Origin: Whitmania pigra
Lineage: Eukaryota > Annelida > Clitellata > Hirudinida > Haemopidae
Assembly: GCA_021613335.1 (NCBI GenBank)
Contig: JAJTWR010000254.1
Span: 509,501-573,500, forward strand
DNA length: 64,000 nt
Direction: 5' to 3'
Under the pieces are notes generated by a model. It was not told the DNA's origin and searched no databases. It saw only the letters and a list, made by a program, of their open reading frames with translations. Position numbers and translations under genes: made by a program. Positions 13,744-25,700 of this stretch are shown piece after piece. Position 1 is the stretch's first letter. The number at the start of each line of letters is the position of its first letter.

Positions 13744-16700
13744 ATGTCACAGAAGTGCTTTCTCGGAGCGTGTTTGCTCGTGATGTTAAATTATTTATCA
13801 AATGGCGAAGGTATGGCTTTGTTCTATCGCATTGATATACAGTCCGAACGGAAACCTTAAGGACACCCTATATTTTTGTGATAACTCGTTAAATATAGGT
13901 TCAATATTACTCAACTTTTCATATAATAATTCTTTATGGTAAACAAAACCTCTTGCAAAATTTCAAAGAAATTTAACGAGTAGATCTTGTAAAATATGCA
14001 AAATAGCATTTTATGGCCGTTTGAAAACGTTAAGGACATCCTTACTTATTTCCAATAAAACTTGAAATTTGTCATAGTTATGCAACCAAAATGCACTTTA
14101 TGCAAATATTATCGATATATAAACCCAAAAAGACTTAAAAATTGATGTGAAGTTTAGAAAATTACTATTTTATAAATGGCTAGAGAGAAAATGTTGTCTG
14201 ACAAGAAGAAGGGGCAGATTGAGGCCTTCAGACAAGCAAATTATTCGACCAGGGAAATTGCCAATGAACTTAACGATCCAAGACAGTCATCTGGAACTAC
14301 GTAAAGGATCCTGAGAAATATGGTGCAAAAAATGATCATGCAATACCCAAAAAACTGACGATTTGTCAGCAGAGACTCTTGGTATGGAATGGGCCAAAAC
14401 CATGCTCTCCAACAGAGATGGTTGGGGCAATATTATGAGAAGAAATTTAACCTGGATGGACCTGATGGTCATCAGTTCTACTGGCATGGCCTTAGATTAG
14501 AAAAAGAGACATTTTTTAGTCAAATCATGGAGCAAGATCGGTGATGATTTGGGGGGGGGGGGGGGAATTTCCAGTCTTTGGTGGATATCATCAAAGTTTT
14601 AGGAGATCATCTGTTACCTTTTGGAGAAGATTATTATGGAGAAAATTTTAGTTTCCAGCAAGATAATGCCCAGATCCACACTTCGTTAGTTGACAAAGAC
14701 ATTTTTCCAGAGGAGAAATTTGAAAGTTATGAGTTGGCCAGCTTGTTTTCCGGATTTAAATCCTCTAAAAAATGTCTGAGGAATGTTGTCAAGACTTGTT
14801 TACCACAATGGAAGGCAGTTTCATTCAAAATCTGACCTGGAAAACGCCATTAGGAGTGCCTGGAAAGAACTGGACAGAAAATTCGTAAAAACTCTAATAA
14901 AATCAATGGACAACTAATGTTTTAAAGTTATTAAAAATAAAGGAAACATTATTTCATATTAATAAACTTTTTTCTTGTTTTTCACAAATTTTTTAGTCAT
15001 TTTTCGATGATTTTTGTAAGTGTCTTTTATGGTTATTGGACGCCCCGAAATCACGTTTTTGGAATTTTAAAATTAATGCGCAAACATATTTTGATGAAAA
15101 TTTAAGAGATAATCACAAATATATAAATACATAACATATGTATGTATAATTTCCCCACATTCAAATTTTTCTTAATCGAGTTATTACGAAATAATGGGAT
15201 GTCCTTATATGGTTTCCGTCCTGACTGTAGTTGATAAATACTATTGTAGATAATGTTGCTACCACAAAAAGCAGTGAACTCTTCAGGCAAGAAGCAAACG
15301 AGGTTTCACTCTGTGGTTACTGCTAACAAATCCTTACAAAACACAAACACTTGCTTCAACCTTTACAATCATTAGAAAGTCTCTAAATAATTCTATAGAA
15401 CCTGATATATAACAATATAAAGTAATAATACAATGCAAGGGAAAGGCAGTTTCAGACAAATCCCAGGTTGAAAGAAAAATGCATTTGAAATATTGTAATT
15501 GTAACTTCATTTATATAGCCCCATATGCATAGCGCCAGAGACGCTCTTTGTATTTAACGCATTTATATAGCGCTCCTGCCTAAGGGCACTTGTGGCTGGG
15601 TTTCGAACACGAGACATTACGACTGCTGCCATTACCGCCGAATGCAGGAATCCATTCGACCAATCTACACTCCACAACATAAATGTAAAAGGCATTAGTA
15701 GAAGCTAGCCCGGTGTTTATTGGAAAGAAAAAGCATGATTTATTTGAAAGCGGACGTCATGATGAACATGATTAAAAAGGCAACCAGACAGTTGCGCACA
15801 ACTGGACAGAATTATTGCCTAAGTATGGAATTTAAAGAAATGGTTCCTGGGGATGCATGCCCATTACCAAATTGTTGATAGCCTAGGTAACGTACCACCC
15901 ATATGTGAACTGAATAAATCTAACAATAAATCCTGCATACACTGCGATTGACATTCGTTACAAAATATTAAAATAAAAGGCCTGAGAGCGGCAGCTATAG
16001 CAAGCAGTCCTTGTTTATTCTTCATCGCAGTCTCATTGGTCGTTTGCTTACTGTTTACATCGGATTACCTGGGATATTGTTGAAAATGGTAAACAAGTGT
16101 TCAGCATACGGTTGCAAAAGTGGATATGCTTCTTTAGATAATGAAGCAAATAAAGGAATATCTTTTCATTCAGCCTCGTTGAATAACCCGGATTTGCGTG
16201 AGAAATGGATTAAAACGAACCATCGATGTGATTTTTTACCGAGCAAATATTCGAAAACGTGTTCAATATATTTCTTGCAAACGGATTTTGTACCAGATGT
16301 AAAAGATACAAATAAATCCCGATTAAAGAAAATATCAGAAAGAGCAATACAGCAAAGCCGCAATACAGAAGAAAATTGAGAGATGGCGCCAATTATTTTC
16401 CCCAACGCACCGTCATATTTTTCAACACCAAAACCATTTAGACTGGCTGTTTTGTCGGAGCTATTTTGTCGCCGGGCTGTTATGACGGAATGCCATTTAG
16501 ACTAACTTCAAAATCGTCATCATAAGTACGTCGATAATTTCAACAAAAGCAAATGGAAAAGTTAGAGATTTCATTTGCTGAAGACGATGTGATCAGTACA
16601 AACACATTGGGTGAATTGGAGGACCGCTTAAAAACTGAAACAACAATGCCATAAAAAAGTCAAGAAATCTTGTTTTTTAAAACTTTTTGTATCGTGTTTG

Positions 16701-19700
16701 AGATCTTCAACACTCCCCACAAACGTTTCACAAACGTGTGTACTTCTAAGCAAGCCCTTTATTATTTATAGCTGCGCGGGAATGAAAAACGACGAACTTA
16801 TATTTTAAATAAACTAAAAACCATTTTAATTAAACTAGCCATAAATTTGAATGTGAGCAAATGTGGTATGTGTGCGCAACTGTCGTGGAACCGTATGAAG
16901 AGCAAGGAAGAATCATTTGTTTAGAAAGAGAACAAGATTAGAACCCTGTTTGGGATCAACTTTCGGAGTTGCCTTTTTTTCTTTACATTCATTTTCTATG
17001 ATATTATTTTAGACCAGCAGTTTATCAGGAGTATATTTCGCCATATTTTTAGAATATTCTGCTTCAGAAGACAAAGATTGCAAGAACGTGGAGTATGTTG
17101 GAAATCCATTCAGAAGTCCAACTCAATTTATTGAAGATGAGGAATATCAACTTTGCGATTCTTATCTTGATCACAGTGAGTCATAATGCATGAATTTCAA
17201 TTAGTTAATTACAAAAACGGAGATAAACCAAAACAGCGAAGTCAAACCTTTACGCAAATTTTTTCAAAACCCAAAATACTAAAAAGGTAACCCTCGTCTA
17301 ACCAAAGTCCCCTCATAAAGTCTGCAATCCTGATAGGCCCGTGATATGAGAACTAATCCTTTACTTAATGTCGGCCACAAAACTGTCAAAGCCAAAGGTA
17401 AAACCGTGGAAAACATACGAAATTTGAATGGTATTCGTCGCATCGTTATTTTTATATTCATTTTTTATAATTATTTTCTGTATCTCGCTTTGGATGGATT
17501 TGTATTTAACCGATTTTGTGTGAGCGCCTTATGTATCCGGATAGGATGTGAAGGCACTTCTTAATCGATCCACCGTTTATGTAGCGCCCGTACCCGAGGG
17601 CTCTCCTTGGCCTTGAAGGCTGGGTTGCGAACACGACACATAACGGCTGTTGTTATTAACGCCGTATGAAGGAACGCTACCCATTCGGCCCATCTGCACG
17701 CCCCTAACAACTGCAACAGATATATTTCTGCCATCTAATTGGCAATAATTTGTTATAATATACATAAACATATTTTCACATATTTAGATAAATGGTATGA
17801 CCTTGGAGGAGAGCTGACATCTGAATGCCCAAATGTTGGAAAATGCGGTACAGTGTCTGGTATATGGTATTCCGGAGAATACCCGAAGGGTATTATAGAC
17901 TAGTTCAAATTTTTCAAATGAAGTAATTACTTTATATCTTAAGATTTAAGTCGACATTTTCTTCTCAGGTGCCGAAACAATAAAAGGAGCAGTGTGTGGA
18001 ATAGGTACCGATGGAGATTGTTGCAGCTGGGAATCAAATATTGTAATCAAAAAGTGTTTATTGGGCTATATTTACAAACTTGGCGTACCAACAGATTGTC
18101 CAAGATCTTATTGCATTGGTCTTCCGCACCATTGCAAAAGTGGAGAAAGTTATCACAAGAATACAAACAGCTGTTTGGGTATTAAACTTATTTCTTTTGT
18201 ATTAGGCATTTTTTTTCTTTTGAATTAGTCTAACAACTTGAAAAAATTACTAGGATTCACAGCTCTCATAACACATTTTTAATGTAGATTTTCTTCCACG
18301 AAATTATTAGTCTATTTCTAGTTGTTTCACGGAATTCTCTTAGCCGCCTAAACTAGGAATAAGGACTTATAATAGAGTATCTCGGAAAGAGAGCAAAATA
18401 AATACATGTTTTAATACTAGTCAATTCAATTTAACATTTTATCATCTAACATGTATTTAAGCAAATTGATTTTAATTTATTCCATGCTTTGGCGTTTTAT
18501 ATCCTAAGATTTAAAGTGCTTGTCTTCTGAGAATGGAAAACTTACAAAGTACTAATCAACTTCAAATAAATTTGAAAAAAACGCTGTCGATTGTGAGTCG
18601 ACTTGGCAAGTTGTAGGCCTGGTTTTGAAGAGATGTCCGTAGCAATGTCAGCCGTCCATCCATGATCTTCCGCAGTTGAAGTCGGACGTCCTGAACTTGC
18701 AATCCAGTGAACTAACGCGACTTTTAAGTCTGCAGAAAGTTTCGTCTCTTACAGGCTTTTTTGTTTGTCTTGATACGACAAGAAATTCGCTATTGGTCGT
18801 GCTTCAGAATTCTTCTGTCGGTCACTGTCGCCAGCCTCTTGTTGAAGTTTGAAAGAACTTTGTCGCTATCGACTATTTTGTCAAGAGCATTTAGCTTTGT
18901 TTTATTATCGTCCATTTCATATTTAGCTCATAAACCAAATACTTGTTCAGCTTTCCGCTAAGATGCTTGCCTGTCACATTATTTTCGATACGCGACATTG
19001 TCGTTCACGTTCTGACTAAATAGCAAAGCTAATGTGTGGAAAATGCAAGTAACTAAAAAGAAAACTGTTAAATTTAAAATAAATTGAAACAACACCGATT
19101 AATCGATTAAAGAAATTTTAAGCGATTAATCGAATAAATATGGTGTTGTTAATAAAAACACTTTTATCGAACTGACAAATTGTTTGATTTCAAATTGTTA
19201 TTTTGCAATAAAAAAGCTCTCCTGAACTCCTGGAATGCCCCCAGAATCATATTGTCTGAAAGAAACCCTGTTGCTAATTCAAAGCATTTATATATACTTA
19301 AAAATCTAGTTACAATCACTATGATAAATAACAGTTATTAGTGAAATATTGCTTTGTGTCAGACTTCAGTTTATCCATATATATATTTATTCTTTAACAA
19401 ATACCTTGAAAAGTCTTTATAGCATTGCTTATTCTACTCTATAGAAACGGGGTTGATTTTGTTATCACTCCAAGCTTATAAGGGTATGTAGCGTTAGAAA
19501 ATATCACGTTCGAAATATCACAAATGAGCAGAAATTTGCGTACCTTAGGTTTAGCTGGTGGATGTTATCGATAGATGAACATGTTTTGAACCCTTTAAGA
19601 CATCTTAGTAACTTTGTAAGCTGACGAATAATAGAAAATTCCAGGATCCTACGTATTAGCAAAATGGTCAAAACAACGTTTTGCTGTTCTATTGATTTGC

Positions 19701-22700
19701 AAAATAAATTATGTTGAATGGCATATTTAAGCATGTGCGGTGCCTGCATTGACACACGACACTTGTAAAAATACAATTTGTCAAGTTATCTGAACAGCTA
19801 TTGTTCCAAATTTTGATTATTTTGTGCATCTATTAACACTTAATAATATGGTTGACAAAAGGTTTACAAAAATTTTTTTAAATAATTTGGTAATAAATTT
19901 TCATCTCTTGCTACAACATTTTTTAACTAATCTCTCTATCTTTCTCAATTTTAAAACAAAAGCGGTCATTAAACACTGTAACTTTTGCAATAAATGTTAT
20001 TCGTCGGGACTACCTGGTCAGTCTGCCACCATCGGAACCCTTTAACTTTTAACGAAATTGTACAAATCTGTCTGAATTAGTACACGAAAGAACAAAATAT
20101 GAACAAAATGATAAAACCCACCAATAAACGACAGTAAAGTAAATGAAGTTACGACAAACAAGTTTGTTATTTATTTATTTATTTGATTATAGTCCGTTGC
20201 ATAACTGAGATGATTTGGACTTTAGTTAGTGTTAGGGATGAGTAAGTAATGATATCTACTAGAATAATAAAAATTCCTAGTACATTAGTTAGATAAAAAT
20301 GTAAAAAGGCTTAGAGTAAGTCGCTCTTGTTTTTGCAAATCCATCCGTAGATGACCCATTTGCTGGATTGCTAAGCAATATCGGAGCCCATATCGGATAG
20401 ATTCGTGTTAATTCTGATTTCTCTCCTTGGGGCAGACAGAGCAGGACATTCCATGAGGAAATGCCGCACATTTTCCTCTTCCTGAGGGCACGTCTGGCAC
20501 TTCCCGCCTGGTTGAAGTTTCAAGGAAAACAGGTGTTGATTCAGAGCACACTTTCCAACTCGGAGACTGGAGATGAGAACTTCCTTCCTCCTTGAGGCAC
20601 ATTGGAACTTGCTCTTGGTCGACATAAACTTTTCTATTGATTTGTAACGTAGGCTTCGCGGGTCTTCGTCCCATCTGGTTTGCCACTGTTGGAAGATGTT
20701 GTGAGCCCCGGACCTTTTGACATCTTTGATAGATGTCGGGATCCGTCTTCAAAGCACTTTGTGGAGAGAGCGCTGCAGTTCAACAGGAGCAAGTGGATTC
20801 ATGGCTCAACACTCAAATGCGCACAATTTTGGATACCTATGTAAATCGGAACATTTTTAATGATGATGAAACGGGGGTGATTTGGAAATGTCTTCCAGAC
20901 CAGACTATGGCATGTCAAGGGGAGGCTTGTCACGGTTTAAAAAAGTCTAAGGACCGACTTACTGTGCTAGTTTTTGCTAACATGGAAGGAAGCCTTTTTG
21001 GCCCCCTCAACATTATAGAAAGGTCCAAGAATTCCAGATGCTTTAAGCAAACTAAAGTTCTCCCATGCGATTACGATGGCCAGTCACAGGAGATCAATTC
21101 AGTGCATATTTGAAAAAGTGGGACAGAAGATTCCAAGCAGAAAAAAGGAAAATGGCACTAATCATGGACAACTGTAAAGCACATCCGGATGTTCTTGGTC
21201 TTAAGGCCATTAAGATTTTTTATCTCCCACCTAACACAAGTAAGCACTAAGCTATGGACCAGGGAATAATCCAAGTGCTTAACCCTTGGATGCCTAAGGT
21301 AAAAAAACTTCCACTTTTAACTGATTGGGGTACAAGTGTCTCCCAAAATATTTATTGTTACTGAGCGTCAACCGAAAGTTTTTTAATAAAACTAATTTAC
21401 ATGTCACTGCACAGATTGAGAGAATATAATAGCATAGTTTTCATTGAACATTTATTCCATATCGCCACATAGCAATGCTTATAAACATGGAACATGTTTG
21501 GTATTTGGTGTGATATGTACTAAATCAGATATGAATGTTTCGCAACACTAATAATACAAAAACTTTCGTTTTATGTTATTAATAAAACCTAGCAGTAATT
21601 CTAGGATTTAAAAAAAAAACTTTGGGATACACTTGTACCCCTCCCTCCCTCCCTTAGGCACACAAGGGTTAAGGTGTACTACAGAAAAATGTTGATGCGC
21701 CAACACCTGCTCCATGATGAAAAGATGGCACGGTACTCCTTCCCTTTTAGATGCAATGAACTTCTTGAGATCAGCTTGGAGTGACGTGAAAAAAGATACA
21801 ATTTCGAACTGCATCGTTCAGGATATTTCCGATTGTGAGTTTCAGGCACATTGCTTTGCATCTGCAGAATTGGGGGGAAAATCAGGCCTCGCAGATGCTA
21901 TCTTGGAAAAGGAAGCACAGGAGTTAGCCATCACTGTCCAGGAATTCCGAGATTACATAGACATCGACAAAGACATCGTTACTGATTGCGTGATCACGCA
22001 TTGTATTAAGGGTACAGTCAGCACCGGCAAGCATATCTGCTTGCGACAATGACAAAGAAGATGAAGATGCAGACGAAGATTTGGAATCAATTCCCTCTGA
22101 CTGTGAGATGGAAGAAATACTACAGAAAATGCGACGGTATGGTTTTTTTGTAAGAGATGAAACTGTTTTGGACAACATCAATAACATCAGTGGCGTAGCT
22201 AGGGTATTTTCGCCCGGGGACGAACTATAAAATTGGCGCCCCCCTTCCACTCCGTTTAATCACATTATTCTATTACATCGAATAAGGACAAAAATTAGAC
22301 TTTAATGAAATATTGTATTTAAAGAAGCAAATTTATAGAAATTATAATTATTTTGCATGATTTATTCAGTCACTGCCGTATTCTGATTTACAGTCTAAAA
22401 AAGATTTATTTTGTTGATTTCGCTGTCGCAAACTGGTCTTTGACTTAAGCAAAGTCTCTTTATTCCAATGTCTCTCTTGCAACTCTAAGAAGAGCAAGAT
22501 CACCTAGACCAGTGGTACACAATCTTTTTTGGCAGAGGCCTACAAACAGAACTCGGAGAACCTCCGGGTGTCGAGCAAATGAGACTGTATAAAATAGATT
22601 CCAAATTGTATAACTCATCAACATCAAGACAACGCAAGCAATAGGACAAATGTACTGGAGAATAAGGATAAAGTTGTGAACCAGATTGGCTGATTTCATA

Positions 22701-25700
22701 GTTAATCTTGACAGTTTTAAGTTGATGAGAGTACACAACGTGACAGCTGAGGCTGCGGCATCCCGTCAAAACAGCCTCATCAAAGCAGCCCCGTCAATAT
22801 ATTTTAAATAAATGTTTGTGAATTGCATACATACCGATAACTGATTCCAAATTTAATTCGAAGCTAGTGGTTTGAATGCTTTTATGACCATTTTGAGTTT
22901 AATTGGTATCAGGGAATTTCATTAAGTGGAAGATTTATCGCCTATAATATTATTAGGATTCCCGCTACTTCCTTTACATGGACTTTTCAAGTTGGTATTT
23001 AATATAAATTATCGATTGACAAGCAACATGTGCAATCTGCCCAAAGAGAATTTACCAGACACTCATTAAGTCAGGAAGGTTTCTTTGATCGTTTAATTTC
23101 TTTTGATCCTTCCTCGAGTTCCCGTTGCAATTTGTGCAAAGGGTTTGATTTGGAATTAGAATTTATTCTGACATCGATTGAAGAAAACATATTCGAGCCA
23201 CTCAAAGTGAATCACCTTACCTTATCATGACGTCCTGGGAACATGTAACAAATCCACAATGAACCAATTTTATCGCTATTTTGACTGGGCTATTTCGTCC
23301 TGAGCTATTTTGTCGCCGGGCTATTCTGGCGGGGCCGTTTTGACGGGGCTATTTAGCAGTGTTGTAAAAATTACCTCATTTTGGTAATTAGTTACAAGTA
23401 AAAGTAATAGCTCAAAAAGCTACTTAAGTATGAGTAAGAGTATTGTCTCAAAAAGTTACTCAAGTAAAAGTAAAAAGTTACAGCATCCAAAAGTTACTTT
23501 TAAGTAAAAATTACAAGTAACTTTGATGCCGCCATTATTGTGATCATATCATACATCAGGCACCCCGTCATAACAGCCCGGCGACAAAATAGCCCCGTCA
23601 AAACACCCCCGTCAATATAGCCCGGTGACAAAATAGCCCAGACAAAACAGCTCCGTCAAAATAGCGGTAGAATTGGTTCTTTGTGGATTTGTTACATGTC
23701 CACATGACGTGATGATAAGGTGAGGATAATTTATATTAAATACCAACTCGAAAAGTCCATGTAAAGTGAGGAAGTAGCCGGAATCCTAATATTTTAGACG
23801 ATAAATCTTCAAACCACTAATTTCGAATTAAATTTGGAACCAGTTATCAGTTAATGCATTCAATTTATAAAATTTTTTTAAATACATTAATGAGGCTGTT
23901 TTGACGGGGCTATTTTGACGAGATTTGTTCGTCCTGGGCTATTTTGTCACCGGGCTGTTTTGTCGGGGCTATTTTTGTCGCCGGGCTGTTATGACGGGTC
24001 ACCCATACATCATTCCGTATTATTTAAAAGGAATTGTTTCTATTAACGCTAAAACAATTATTGGTATTAAGTGCTAGTATTAACAGCACTTAAGTAATAA
24101 CATTTGAACTAATGCATTCTTTTGGTGTTTTTATTATTTATTACAATCACAGACATTTGTTAATTTTTAACATAACTAAGTCCTTGAATAGTTTGTCACA
24201 CATTTTGGTCCGTCGGCTGTTCATACCAGCATAGCTGAATAAACGTTCAAAAGCTGCACTAGCTGGCAGAGGAGCGTTCAACTGGATAAATAATGTTCAT
24301 GTCATCTGATCGGTCTTGAAGATACTGCATCAGAATATCAGTTGACCTTGTGCAATTGAAGAAACTGTCTTCAACACTGTCAGCATCAGATGAATGAGAT
24401 GCTTTCAGCATTGTTCACCATTGCTGCATTAGAAGATGCTATTTTGGCTAACATTTTCTCATGAAGCTTGACAACCGGTGGCAACAGATATCCCATATTC
24501 CTTAACTTCTGATGGATGCATGCGTTCCACGTGCTTCTTCAAGTTAGATGAAGAACCTTCATATGCTGAACATATAGTTTTTTTTTCTGTTGACAGAGTA
24601 GGCATGCATACTTATATAATTTTCCTTTGATTGAAATCTGAACATTTTGTTCAAATACGGCCACGGACTATCTTCACCCTTGTTCCTCTTATCTTCGCTA
24701 ACGACAGTCAAACTGGCTTCAAATGAATCCATACTACGATATATTAAATCTTATATTATTACATGTATACAATATTATATATTAAAAACGCTTCGGTATG
24801 ACTAATCAACAATTTCCGATTTAACAAAAACGACCGGCGATAACAACAATAACAAATGAGCGATGATAGGAAAGAGAAAGGTTTTCGAACGAACCAAAGA
24901 ATAACAATCTAGAATTTTAATAAAATTTAAAAATAAAATAAACTAATTTAAAATTTATTTATGTTACTTTGTAACGTCTTGTGCCAAAAAGGTAACGAAT
25001 TAAAAGTATGACCGAAAATAGTAATTTGTTACAAGTAAAAGTAAAAAAAAAATTGTGTAACTGTTACAAGTAAAAATTACCAAAAATGTAATTAATTACA
25101 GTAACGAATTACATGTAATTCGATACTGCACAACACTGGCTAGTATTTAGTAACTGCTTGCACGAGTTTTCAAAGCTGCGTTAGAACAAAACGACTCGAG
25201 AATTTTGACACTCTAAATTTTTTTTTGTAAAAATGGACCAAATTTTGACATAACCGGGTTCGACTGTATTATAATTCTTTGCCCTCAATAAATTTTTGGA
25301 ATTCACGTTTATCTGTTTGAACTAAAACAACCTTAATTCACTCCAGCCTTTCCCATAATTGAAACCGTGACTGTTGGGCAACCTTATGTTTCTGATTCCA
25401 AAATGGTAGATACATTCAAGGCTTCTGCATTTTCCATACCATGTGATATATATGTAGATGGGGAAGGCATACAAATCTCTACTAAAGGCAAGCTCCAAGT
25501 TATAATACTCTTTCTGCTAAATAAAGATACGCCCGGAAGATTTCTCGAAAATTATCCTACATCAACAGTTGTAATGAGCGAATCAGCTTTGATCGGACAT
25601 ATCGGCAAAATGGTATTTTTAAACATAAAAATCTATAAACGTTAATTAATTAATACAATTGTACAATAATTAATATTGTATTAATTGTATTGTACAATTA

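Noticed and set aside
14552..14564. Run of 13 G as a possible G-quadruplex
   Set aside because: It sits within a decayed transposase frame and is best explained as a slippage product; there is no set of four G tracts with loops.
23559..24003. Regularly spaced GTC-rich repeats that might suggest a CRISPR-like array
   Set aside because: The repeats are inverted at the two ends, differ in sequence and spacing, and are enclosed by a 9-bp duplication; this is a transposon terminal region in an animal genome.
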